A DNA stretch of 13,798 bases from an uncultured Ruminococcus sp. (GTDB taxonomy: Bacteria > Bacillota > Clostridia > Oscillospirales > CAG-272). Shown here in pieces: positions 8,016 to 13,798 of this stretch; positions within the stretch are counted from its first letter, which is position 1, and every line of letters starts with the position of its first letter. The DNA lies in the NCBI GenBank assembly GCA_902797495.1, contig CADBTH010000212.1, forward strand, positions 1 through 13,798, written 5' to 3'. Below the pieces are notes generated by a model that was not told where the DNA came from, made no database searches, and saw only the letters and a list, made by a program, of their open reading frames with translations. Both the position numbers and the translations under genes were made by a program.

Positions 8016-9827
8016 ATGAGCAATAATAAAGATCGATCCACAGCGGCAGGCGCAAAGGCGAAGAACAGTAAGAATCTGTTCTTTTCCGGAGTCATCATAC
8101 TCACGATATCCAACCTGCTCGTAAAAATACTCGGTGCGTTTCTGAAAGTACCGCTCGCGAGCGAATCGCTTCTCGGCAACGAGGGTATCGGCTACTATCA
8201 GGCGGCGTACGAGATATACGTCTGGTTTTACACCGTCTCGACCGTAGGACTCCCCATCGCGGTTTCTATCATGATCTCCGGCGCGCGCGCCAAAGGACAT
8301 TTCAAGGACTCCAAGAGGATGTTCAAGGTCATTTTCGGCGTGTTCATGACGATCGGTATCATCGGGACCACGCTTATGGCGGCGTTCAGCAAATTCTTTG
8401 CCGACAGATATCAGCAGCCTATCGAGTGGTGTATTCTCGTTATCGCGCCGACCCTTCTTCTCGTATGCATATCAAGCGCGTTCAGAGGCTATTTCCAGGG
8501 ACACCAGAGCATGACCCCGACGGCGATCTCGGAAGTCATCGAGGCTATCGGAAAATTCGCTCTCGGTATCCTTTTCGCAACTTACGCCGTAAGGCAGGGA
8601 TATCAGCTCCATATAGTCGCCGCGTACGCTCTCGTCGGTCTGACGGTGGGTACCGCGCTCGGAATGATATACCTTTTCATAACGAAACTGTTCTTCAAAG
8701 AGGAACAGTATAACGCTTCGATCGACGCAGTTCCGGACGACGAGTACAGAACTCCCACGAAGACCGTCGTTAAGACGCTTTTCATGATCGGTATCCCGAT
8801 CACGATCAGCTCGTCCGTCATGAGTCTCACGAACGTCATCGACGGTATGATCCTCTCGACGCGCCTTCAGGGGCTCGGATATACGAAAGAACTCTCCGCC
8901 GCGCTCTTCGGCAACTATAAAGCGCTCGCGGTCACGATGTTCAATCTGCCGCCCGCTCTGATATACCCCATCTCCGCTTCGATCGTACCGCTTCTGTCAC
9001 GCGCCGTAGCCGCAAAGGACACGAAGCTCGTAAAAGATACGATGAACAGTTCTCTGAAGATCACCGCCATCATCTCTCTCCCGTGCGCGTTCGGTATGGC
9101 GGCTCTCGCAAAACCGCTGCTCGGGATCCTTTTCAAGGATCAGTTCGCAGTCGACGCCGCGGCGCCTCTGCTCTCGGTACTCGCCCCGTCTATCTTCTTC
9201 CTTTCGATGCTCTCCGTAACGAACTCTTTCCTTCAGGCTCACGGACATCAGCAGCTGCCCATCATCTCGATGGTATCGGGAGCAGTTATAAAGCTTCTGT
9301 CTACCTTTATTCTGATAGGCGTAATAGGGGCGGCGTACGGTGCTCCGGTCAAAACTCCCGCGAACGATCTCGTATCCGCCGCGAGAGACCTTTCGTTCAC
9401 GGCGGGGAAGTCGCTCGGTTTCTACGCGTCCTACTCTCAGGGCGACGTTCTGAAGCTTGTCGACTGTATTCCGAAATACAGGACCGTAATGTTCGCGGCT
9501 CCCATCGGAACGTTCCTCTGCTATCTCGTAACGATGCTGTGCAACTTCTTCTTCGTGGCAAAAAAGATCTCATTTATTCCAAAAATCAGCAAAATATTTA
9601 TTAAGCCGTTCGTCTCCGCAGTCGCGTGCGCACTCACCGCGTTCGCGGTATATAACTATCTGCCCGTGTCGGCCTCGATGATAAGGACGGTATTGGCTAT
9701 CGCCGCCGCCGCAGTAGTTTACTTCATTCTTATCTTCCTGACAAAGGCTCTCGAGAAGGAAGATATATATCTTCTGCCCAAAGGCGATAAGATCTATAAA
9801 GTGTTAAAAAAGTTAAAATTTGTGTAA
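8016..9827 (+). CDS. SpoVB/YabM-type polysaccharide flippase (MOP superfamily)
   Basis: The product is 603 residues and polytopic, with roughly 14 hydrophobic helices. It is a MATE/MurJ-like lipid-linked oligosaccharide flippase of the SpoVB/YabM branch. Family marks include the LLGNEGIGYYQAAYEIY segment after the first helix, FRGYFQGHQSMTPTAISEVIEA, and a C-terminal two-helix repeat. SpoVB acts in spore cortex synthesis, and the position before the yab genes agrees with YabM/SpoVB of B. subtilis. It is longer than the usual 510-550 residues, partly because of a polar segment at about 443-495 inserted within a normally compact transmembrane hairpin. GGAG (8005-8008) precedes the ATG by seven bases. 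The gap to hemZ is 41 bases. MurJ or another exporter in the same superfamily is the main alternative. I see no convincing terminator after it. Confidence 0.85.
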   Translation: MSNNKDRSTAAGAKAKNSKNLFFSGVIILTISNLLVKILGAFLKVPLASESLLGNEGIGYYQAAYEIYVWFYTVSTVGLPIAVSIMISGARAKGHFKDSKRMFKVIFGVFMTIGIIGTTLMAAFSKFFADRYQQPIEWCILVIAPTLLLVCISSAFRGYFQGHQSMTPTAISEVIEAIGKFALGILFATYAVRQGYQLHIVAAYALVGLTVGTALGMIYLFITKLFFKEEQYNASIDAVPDDEYRTPTKTVVKTLFMIGIPITISSSVMSLTNVIDGMILSTRLQGLGYTKELSAALFGNYKALAVTMFNLPPALIYPISASIVPLLSRAVAAKDTKLVKDTMNSSLKITAIISLPCAFGMAALAKPLLGILFKDQFAVDAAAPLLSVLAPSIFFLSMLSVTNSFLQAHGHQQLPIISMVSGAVIKLLSTFILIGVIGAAYGAPVKTPANDLVSAARDLSFTAGKSLGFYASYSQGDVLKLVDCIPKYRTVMFAAPIGTFLCYLVTMLCNFFFVAKKISFIPKISKIFIKPFVSAVACALTAFAVYNYLPVSASMIRTVLAIAAAAVVYFILIFLTKALEKEDIYLLPKGDKIYKVLKKLKFV

Positions 9828-9916
9828 TTATGAATTGCTTATTAACGAAATTCTGCTAAAAAACGTAATTTTAGAAAAAAATATCTATTTTTCAGCTACA
9901 TTTTTTGATAAAATAC

Positions 9917-9945
9917 TTGAAATTATCGCGTTTTAATGGTATACT
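9917..9945 (+). promoter_or_regulatory. Strong sigma-A promoter for HU
   Basis: TTGAAA (9917-9922) and TATACT (9940-9945) are separated by 17 bases, and the -10 box is preceded by TGG, an extended -10 element. Transcription should start near 9952. The upstream 60-70 bases are rich in A and T tracts (for example 9872-9878 and 9900-9906) and could act as an UP element. The whole 9828-9999 gap is far more AT-rich than the flanking genes and holds no open reading frame. Confidence 0.8.
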
Positions 9946-9985
9946 AATCACAACAGACAAGCTGCAGGATTGCAGTAATATTTAA

Positions 9986-10001
9986 ATGAGAAAGGACTCA
10001 T
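9986..10001 (+). promoter_or_regulatory. HU ribosome binding site in a small hairpin loop
   Basis: ATGAG (9986-9990) and CTCAT (9997-10001) are perfect inverted repeats flanking the Shine-Dalgarno AAAGGA (9991-9996), which fills the six-base loop exactly. Spacing from this site suits the ATG at 10006 and is too short for the in-frame ATG at 10000, which is partly in the stem. A second small hairpin, CTGCA/TGCAG (9962-9975), lies upstream in the same leader. Base pairing is read from sequence; any regulatory effect is inference. Confidence 0.45.
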
Positions 10002-10005
10002 GAAA

Positions 10006-10293
10006 ATGAATAAGTCGCAACTTATCGAAGTAGTAGCACAGAAAACAGGTCTTAAGAAGAAAGACGCTGAAGCAGCAGTAGCTGCAACGATCGGAGCTAT
10101 CGAAGACGCTCTCGCAGCAGGCGAAAAAGTACAGCTCATCGGTTTCGGTTCTTTTGAAGTTAAGAAGAGAGCAGCTCGCACGGGCCGCAACCCCGCAACA
10201 GGCGCAGCTATCAAGATCAAAGCTTCCAAGTACCCCGCATTCACGGCAGGCGCTCCTCTTAAGGAAAAAGTCAACGCTAAGAAAAAGAAATAA
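10006..10293 (+). CDS. HU family DNA-binding protein
   Basis: The product is 95 residues from the ATG at 10006 (97 if the in-frame ATG at 10000 is used). MNKSQLIEVVAQKTG is the usual HU start, and the ribosome site AAAGGA is correctly spaced for 10006. The helical dimer core is followed by IGFGSFEVKKRAAR and the DNA-wrapping arm GRNPATG with its intercalating proline. A lysine-rich tail ends the protein. HU bends and compacts DNA in the nucleoid. Codon use stands apart from its neighbours: all 20 alanines are GCA (11) or GCT (9), with no GCG or GCC, as expected for a very highly expressed gene. It has its own promoter and a downstream hairpin. In several clostridia an HU gene sits here beside mazG, which is missing. 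Confidence 0.96.
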   Translation: MNKSQLIEVVAQKTGLKKKDAEAAVAATIGAIEDALAAGEKVQLIGFGSFEVKKRAARTGRNPATGAAIKIKASKYPAFTAGAPLKEKVNAKKKK

Positions 10294-10303
10294 GTTAAAT
10301 CTT

Positions 10304-10331
10304 ATCAGCCCCGCTCAGGCGGGGCTGATTT
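10304..10331 (+). terminator. Terminator or attenuator hairpin after HU
   Basis: ATCAGCCCCGC (10304-10314) pairs perfectly with GCGGGGCTGAT (10319-10329) around the loop TCAG, giving an 11-bp GC-rich stem 10 bases after the HU stop. The following tract is short and broken (TTTAATAAT), so termination is probably partial, letting some transcripts continue into rqcP, whose ATG is only 18 bases past the stem. Confidence 0.75.
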
Positions 10332-10347
10332 AATAATCAGGTGAAAA

Positions 10348-10593
10348 ATGAGACTGGACAAATTTTTGAAAGTATCGAGAATAATAAAAAGAAGAACGGT
10401 CGCAAACGAGGCTTGCGACACGGACAGAGTCAGCGTTAACGGCCGGGTCGCGAAAGCGTCGTACGACGTCAAGCCGGGCGATAAAGTAGAGATCACGTTC
10501 GGCGAAAAGACTCTGAAATTCGTCGTAAACGAAGTGAAGGAACACGTTGCGAAAGACGAAGCCGCGCAGCTTTATACTGTGGTAAAGGAATAA
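10348..10593 (+). CDS. rqcP: S4-domain RNA-binding protein RqcP (YabO)
   Basis: The product is 81 residues, nearly all a single S4 RNA-binding domain. MRLDKFLKVSRIIKRRTVANE, then VSVNGRVAKASYDVKPGD and a C-terminal AAQLYTVVKE closely follow B. subtilis YabO/RqcP. RqcP binds the 50S subunit and helps RqcH add C-terminal alanine tails to nascent chains on stalled ribosomes. The ribosome site AGGTGA (10339-10344) precedes the ATG. It leads the yab cluster, as in B. subtilis, and is separated from HU by the hairpin at 10304-10329. Confidence 0.93.
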   Translation: MRLDKFLKVSRIIKRRTVANEACDTDRVSVNGRVAKASYDVKPGDKVEITFGEKTLKFVVNEVKEHVAKDEAAQLYTVVKE

Positions 10594-10607
10594 ACGGAAA
10601 CTAATAT

Positions 10608-10615
10608 CATATAAT
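10608..10615 (+). promoter_or_regulatory. Possible -10 box for yabP-yabQ-divIC
   Basis: CATATAAT in the 44-base gap before yabP contains a perfect TATAAT and also resembles the -10 of sigma-E promoters (CATAxxxT). I find no matching -35 box for either factor at the expected distance. Control of yabP/yabQ by mother-cell sigma-E in B. subtilis makes the idea reasonable, but the sequence support is weak. Confidence 0.25.
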
Positions 10616-10637
10616 TTACCGATAGCGAGGTGCCTGT

Positions 10638-10913
10638 ATGGATACTGATAACTTCGGTAAAGAAAACGATATATTTATTTACGACAGATCGAGAGCCGAC
10701 CTTTCCGGTATTGACGAAGTGCTCGAATTTTCGGATACGAATATCACGGTGAGTTGTAAGTCCGGGAACATCTCGATCGACGGCTCGTCTCTGAAGATCT
10801 CTTCCTTCGATTCCGAAAGCGGCCGCCTGTCCGTTACCGGTCAACTCGACAGCGTGATCTATTTCGGAGAAGCGCCGAGAGATAAGAAGACTAAAAGGCG
10901 CATATTCGGCTGA
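10638..10913 (+). CDS. yabP: Sporulation protein YabP
   Basis: The product is 91 residues of the YabP/YqfC family, found only in endospore formers. The pattern of an early R-x-LSGIDEVLEF block, a middle SGNISIDGSSLKISSFDSESGRLSV block and a YFGE ending with a basic C-terminus fits YabP. The family is expressed in the mother cell during spore formation; its molecular activity is not known. There is no signal peptide or membrane helix. GAGGTG (10627-10632) is five bases before the ATG. The stop is 14 bases before the preferred yabQ ATG. Confidence 0.9.
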   Translation: MDTDNFGKENDIFIYDRSRADLSGIDEVLEFSDTNITVSCKSGNISIDGSSLKISSFDSESGRLSVTGQLDSVIYFGEAPRDKKTKRRIFG

Positions 10914-10927
10914 CCGTGGAAGTTTCA

Positions 10928-11518
10928 ATGAAGGCTCTCCTCCTGACGTCGCTCTACGCCGCCGTTCTCGGGCTGTTTATCGGCGCGCTCTACGACGTGG
11001 TCAGGATATTGAGAGTGATGACGGGTGTTTCCGCCACTCGCGCTTCCTCAAGAGTCAGAACTACGCTCAGAGAAGGGTGGCCGGACGTTTTCTCGTTTTC
11101 AGGGAGCAGAGCTTTTTCTTCCGTTTTCACCGCAGTCACGGACGTAGTGTTTCTCGCAGTCTTCGCAGCGACCTTCGTTCTGTTTTTGTACTGCTTCAAC
11201 TACGGGCGATTCAGATGGTTTATCCTGGCGTCGACGCTCGCCGGATTCAGACTTTATTATCTCTCCGTAGGGCGAGTGATTATATCCGTTTCGGGGTATA
11301 TCGCAAACGTTTTGAAGCTCGTGCTCAACTCGGCACTGTTTCTCTTGATATATCCTTTCCGAGCGCTTTTCAAGCTCTTATTATCCCTCGCGCGAAAAAC
11401 GGTCGTACCGCTTGCCGAAAGTGCCGTTTCTGCTATTGACAAACGGCGCTCGAAGCGATATACTTTAAGGTGTATGGGAAAGATCAACGATATTATAAAC
11501 GGATGGGTGGACGTATGA
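10928..11518 (+). CDS. yabQ: Spore cortex biosynthesis membrane protein YabQ
   Basis: The product is 196 residues with four hydrophobic helices (roughly residues 1-25, 65-90, 95-118 and 130-155) and a basic C-terminal tail. FIGALYDVVRILRVM after the first helix and the RFRWF-LAGFRLYYLSVGRVI block match YabQ. YabQ is needed for cortex formation in B. subtilis and localises to membranes around the forespore. I choose the ATG at 10928: an in-frame GTG at 10916 would add only four residues and has no ribosome site, whereas the ATG has GTGGAAG about five bases upstream. The stop overlaps the divIC ATG as ATGA, indicating coupled translation. Confidence 0.88.
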   Translation: MKALLLTSLYAAVLGLFIGALYDVVRILRVMTGVSATRASSRVRTTLREGWPDVFSFSGSRAFSSVFTAVTDVVFLAVFAATFVLFLYCFNYGRFRWFILASTLAGFRLYYLSVGRVIISVSGYIANVLKLVLNSALFLLIYPFRALFKLLLSLARKTVVPLAESAVSAIDKRRSKRYTLRCMGKINDIINGWVDV

Positions 11519-11796
11519 AAAGGACAAAACACAGTTTTCTGTTCAGCATAATAGTTACCATGTTCGTCTTCTTCTGCATCATGTCGATCATCAAACTGCA
11601 GATAGAAGTCAACTCTCAGAATGCGCAGAATCAGGACCTGAGGGAAGAGATCGATCACTTGAATTACGAGATCGACCAGTACGGTAACGATCTTGAAAAT
11701 CCGAAGGACAGAGAATACTACGAGGAAAAGGCGAGAGAAAAGCTGAACCTCCGTCTTCCCGAAGAGATAATTTTTTATAACGACCTTATAAACTGA
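11515..11796 (+). CDS. divIC: Septum formation initiator DivIC/FtsB
   Basis: The product is 93 residues: a short basic N-terminus, one membrane helix (about 8-28), a coiled coil (about 30-62) and a C-terminal block DREYYEEKAREKLNLRLPEE followed by IIFYND. That block is characteristic of DivIC/FtsB, the bitopic partner of FtsL and DivIB in the divisome. The start at 11515 overlaps the yabQ stop and has the purine-rich GGGTGG (11505-11510) upstream; a frame extension to 11470 would bury 15 more codons in yabQ and is unlikely. It is the last gene of the cluster, as in B. subtilis, and a terminator follows directly. Confidence 0.92.
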   Translation: MKRTKHSFLFSIIVTMFVFFCIMSIIKLQIEVNSQNAQNQDLREEIDHLNYEIDQYGNDLENPKDREYYEEKAREKLNLRLPEEIIFYNDLIN

Positions 11797-11825
11797 AAAG
11801 GTGCGGTTTTAAACCGCACCTTTTT
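11796..11825. terminator. Bidirectional terminator between divIC and the SGNH-like gene
   Basis: GGTGCGGT (11800-11807) and ACCGCACC (11813-11820) form an 8-bp stem around TTTAA. It is extended by AAAA on the left and TTTTT on the right and followed by more T-rich sequence to 11835. The A and T flanks make it usable from both strands, as expected between convergent genes. It begins at the last base of the divIC stop codon. Confidence 0.88.
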
Positions 11826-11833
11826 AAATTTTT

Positions 11834-12730
11834 TTATTCCGACGTGTCGGGGGTCTGCGGGACGTAAGACGGATGAACGTGAGTTCTGACGTAATAGATC
11901 ATCTGGCTGTAACCGGCGTAGTTCATCGTGTAGTTCTGTATACCCGAATAAATATTGTCCGGATCGTAAAAATCGATCCTGAGGTATCCCTCTTCGTTCA
12001 CAAGAGCCGAATAAGTGTCGAGATAATAAATGTGGTTCTGCTTGCAGAAGTCCTTCAGCCATTCGTTTCTTTCGGCGATCTGCTCGGATGAGACTATCGG
12101 GCAGCCTTTTCCTACGGGAAGTATCGACTGGATAATGATCTGAGTGTTGGGAGAAGCGGATATCAAGTGACCGATAAACTCACTGTACGCTTTGATCAGA
12201 GAGTCTCTTGTGTATCCTTCTCCGTCCGAGTACGATCCGAAAGTGAGTATAGCGTAGGGAGGAGCGATATCTTTTATCGCCGTAATGAACGAAACGTTTT
12301 CCATCCAAACAGGGTGAAGGAACGTATCGGCGACAATAGCTTTTGAAACGGAGGCGTTCTCGTCGAGAGACCATACCTGCTGGCTGATACGCGGAAGCTC
12401 CGGTATCGGGCAATACTCAATGTTTCCTATGGTTCTGTCGCCGATGAAAACTATCCTGTCGAGGTATTCGGAAGACGCGGCGTCCGTTTCTTTCAATATA
12501 TAGTCGTTTTCGGCCTCGTCGTCAGTCTTTTCAGTCTCTTCCGTATCCGGGGTTTCCGTTTCATCCTGATGTTCGGTCACGACAGCCGGGTCCGTCGCGG
12601 TATCGGCAGACTGAGTCTTTGCCTGTTCTTTCGCTGTGCCTATTCTCGGCTTGGCGACGATCATCGCGACGACCGTCACGACAAGTAAGACCGCTATCGC
12701 TATGAATCTGTTAAGAGCAGATCTGTTCAT
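11834..12730 (-). CDS. Membrane-anchored SGNH/GDSL-like protein, catalytic residues apparently lost
   Basis: The product is 298 residues. An uncleaved signal-anchor helix (about 9-27, no lipobox cysteine) leads to an acidic Thr/Glu/Asp-rich linker (about 32-78) and an SGNH-fold domain (about 85-285), so it should sit outside the membrane. The fold is recognised from YLDRIVFIGD-RTIG, a central strand AILTFG, the strand IIIQSILPVG, YYLDTYSALVNEEGYLR and a closing NYAGY-MIYYVRTH. The nucleophile Ser of the usual GDSRTxG is absent (G97-D98-R99), the Asn of G-x-N-D is replaced (GSYSD, 165-169), and the D-x-x-H pair reads QNYT (265-268). It is therefore probably not an esterase. A perfect GGAGGA (12738-12743) lies seven bases upstream of the ATG. 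It follows the four-helix gene with a 14-base gap in one operon. Confidence 0.75.
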   Translation of the reverse strand: MNRSALNRFIAIAVLLVVTVVAMIVAKPRIGTAKEQAKTQSADTATDPAVVTEHQDETETPDTEETEKTDDEAENDYILKETDAASSEYLDRIVFIGDRTIGNIEYCPIPELPRISQQVWSLDENASVSKAIVADTFLHPVWMENVSFITAIKDIAPPYAILTFGSYSDGEGYTRDSLIKAYSEFIGHLISASPNTQIIIQSILPVGKGCPIVSSEQIAERNEWLKDFCKQNHIYYLDTYSALVNEEGYLRIDFYDPDNIYSGIQNYTMNYAGYSQMIYYVRTHVHPSYVPQTPDTSE

Positions 12731-12744
12731 TCAAATATCCTCCG

Positions 12745-13212
12745 TCAAAACTTTGACTGATAATCTTTTTCCCGTTCCGTCTCCGTCTTTCTGTTCTTCG
12801 TCTTTCTGATAACGAGTCTGACGATAACGTAGATCAAAAACAAAACCGTGTAAATTGCCATCGCGGTCAGCGTGCCTTTAAGATCGGTGTGCATTCCGGA
12901 GAGACGAACGACAATGAGGTAGTATATCGCGCCGATCAGAAAATAGAGAATAAGACTCGATTCCCAGAACGGCAGTTTCTTTCTGTCAAATACGAGCGTT
13001 GCCGCCGAGAGCGCGAACGAGAGAGCGAAGATTGCGGCGGTGTTTCCGAGATTCGTGCTGAAGTTCACTTTCCCGAGGATCAGTGAAGTGAGAACGTAAA
13101 GCGCGAAAATTGCTATCGTAAAGATACAGCAGGTGTTTATGAGGATCTCTTTGATCCCCGCTTTACGTCCGCGGTCGCCCGGTGACGACTTTCTTTTTCT
13201 GTTTTCAGACAT
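12745..13212 (-). CDS. Four-helix membrane protein of unknown function
   Basis: The product is 155 residues with a strongly basic N-terminus (MSENRKRKSSPGDRGRK), four predicted membrane helices (about 26-47, 58-75, 85-103, 114-135) and a charged, basic C-terminal tail. Both ends should face the cytosol by the positive-inside rule. The spacing of helices and the YYLIVVRLSG segment faintly recall the DUF3021 four-helix family, but I cannot confirm that. It has a good ribosome site (AGAGGA, about 13218-13223) and its own promoter. The SGNH-like gene starts 14 bases after its stop, so the two are likely made together. Confidence 0.75.
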   Translation of the reverse strand: MSENRKRKSSPGDRGRKAGIKEILINTCCIFTIAIFALYVLTSLILGKVNFSTNLGNTAAIFALSFALSAATLVFDRKKLPFWESSLILYFLIGAIYYLIVVRLSGMHTDLKGTLTAMAIYTVLFLIYVIVRLVIRKTKNRKTETEREKDYQSKF

Positions 13213-13242
13213 ACGTTTCCTCTGTATTATATTATTACAGAT

Positions 13243-13271
13243 ATTTTAGCATATTTTTTATACTAATTCAA
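13243..13271 (-). promoter_or_regulatory. Sigma-A promoter for the minus-strand two-gene operon
   Basis: Read on the minus strand, TTGAAT (13271-13266) and TAAAAT (13248-13243) are 17 bases apart, and TGC precedes the -10 box as an extended -10. Transcription should begin about 7 bases downstream, giving a leader of roughly 25 bases with AGAGGA before the ATG at 13212. The -35 lies 26 bases past the stop of the upstream M23 gene, and no terminator separates them, so some read-through is possible. Confidence 0.75.
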
Positions 13272-13297
13272 CCCCCAATTAATATATGAGGTCAAAA

Positions 13298-13798
13298 TCA
13301 GTCGGGACTTCGCGAGTCAGTAATAATCCTTGCCCCGACTGCCTCTCCGGTCGAATCGGAACGGTATACCGGAGCTTTGTATTCTTCGAGGAATTTCGAT
13401 ATCTCGTAAAGATCGATCCAAATCTGACAGTACCCGTCCTTCTGTTCCGGAGAAAAGATCAGCTCCATGCCGAAGTGAAGATGCGGAACGTTTATATTGT
13501 TGACGTCCTCCTTCGAACTGTAACCGGTCATGCCCGCGTATCCTATGACCTCTCCCGCGTCTACTGTCTTTCCCGTGTAAATATCGCAGTACGGGTGTCC
13601 TTTTCTCAGATGTGCGTAATAATAGTATCTTTTCGAATCAAACGACCTGATGCCGATCCTCCAGCCGCCGTATACGTTCCAGCCGCAAGTCTCGACGTAG
13701 CCGCCTTCGACCGCGACGACGGGAGTTCCGACGCCGCACATGACGTCGTGACCGAGGTGGCGCCGCTTATACCCGAAATCCCTCGCCGCTCCGAAGTC
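13298..13798 (-). CDS. M23 (LytM-type) peptidase, 5' truncated
   Basis: The frame is open to the right edge: 19 codons precede the Met at 13741 and include DFG-RDFGYKRRHLGHD, so the true start is outside the window. The 166 visible residues form an M23 zinc peptidase domain. It has H-x3-D (HLGHD) and the C-terminal H-x-H (VPHLHFG) as zinc ligands, the conserved YYYYAHL histidine, and the GTPVVAVEGGYVE and GGWRIGIRS strands. All catalytic positions appear intact. Such enzymes cut peptidoglycan stem-peptide cross-bridges outside the cell; the closest pattern I know is the Bacillota group with FGxxRxFGxKRxHxGxD. Any signal peptide or membrane anchor is not visible. It is probably transcribed separately from the following operon, which has its own promoter. 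Confidence 0.9.
   Translation of the reverse strand, partial: DFGAARDFGYKRRHLGHDVMCGVGTPVVAVEGGYVETCGWNVYGGWRIGIRSFDSKRYYYYAHLRKGHPYCDIYTGKTVDAGEVIGYAGMTGYSSKEDVNNINVPHLHFGMELIFSPEQKDGYCQIWIDLYEISKFLEEYKAPVYRSDSTGEAVGARIITDSRSPD

Noticed and set aside
9854..9882. AT-only inverted repeats (CTAAAA/TTTTAG and GAAAAA/TTTTTC) after the flippase gene
   Set aside because: The stems are six bases, almost all A-T, and not followed by a T tract in a useful position, so I do not call a terminator.
10916..10927. GTG start for yabQ
   Set aside because: No ribosome site precedes it, while the ATG at 10928 is supported by GTGGAAG and begins at the membrane helix.
11470..11514. Upstream extension of divIC by 15 codons
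   Set aside because: It would overlap yabQ by 49 bases. The ATG at 11515 gives the usual ATGA coupling and a family-like N-terminus.
12744..12757. Perfect palindrome GTCAAA-AC-TTTGAC at the end of the four-helix gene
   Set aside because: It is short, has only a two-base centre, sits in coding sequence and has no second copy; chance is enough.
1..13798. CRISPR arrays, tRNA or rRNA genes, insertion sequences, attachment sites
   Set aside because: None was seen: no repeated spacer pattern, no cloverleaf candidate, no transposase frame and no flanking direct repeats.

Overview
The window is a gene-dense, roughly 50% GC chromosomal segment of an endospore-forming member of the Bacillota, most likely class Clostridia. 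The case rests on gene order and family content. A recJ - relA - dtd - hemZ block (the Bacillus subtilis locus is recJ-apt-relA-dtd) is joined to a spoVB/yabM - HU - rqcP(yabO) - yabP - yabQ - divIC block. YabP, YabQ and SpoVB are sporulation proteins. I cannot name the genus. No tRNA, rRNA, CRISPR, insertion sequence or phage element is visible, and no gene-free stretch exceeds 300 bases.

Layout. Bases 1-9827 hold a tight plus-strand run. It comprises a 5'-truncated FAD-dependent dehydrogenase, a cysteine-rich RseC-like membrane protein, RecJ, bifunctional Rel (ppGpp synthetase/hydrolase), Dtd, HemZ and a SpoVB-type flippase. Gaps are 1-41 bases, with one ATGA overlap (dtd/hemZ), so co-transcription is likely. 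Bases 9828-10005 are an AT-rich intergenic region with a strong sigma-A-type promoter driving HU. An 11-bp hairpin follows HU, then rqcP, yabP, yabQ and divIC, the last two overlapping by ATGA. A near-symmetric terminator at about 11796-11825 closes the run.

Bases 11834-13798 are minus strand: a membrane-anchored SGNH-like protein, a four-helix membrane protein just upstream of it in the same operon with its own promoter, and a truncated M23 peptidase.

How the genes fit together. The plus-strand genes combine DNA repair (RecJ), stringent response (Rel), translation quality control (Dtd, RqcP), nucleoid structure (HU), division (DivIC) and spore cortex/coat functions (SpoVB, YabP, YabQ). This is a housekeeping-plus-sporulation neighbourhood. 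The minus-strand genes concern the cell envelope.

I do not see a clearly new multi-gene system. The least explained items are: the SGNH-like protein, which has lost every catalytic residue I can place; a roughly 50-residue insertion in the SpoVB-like flippase; the absence of apt and mazG from two conserved gene orders; and a Shine-Dalgarno sequence that forms the loop of a small hairpin in front of HU.
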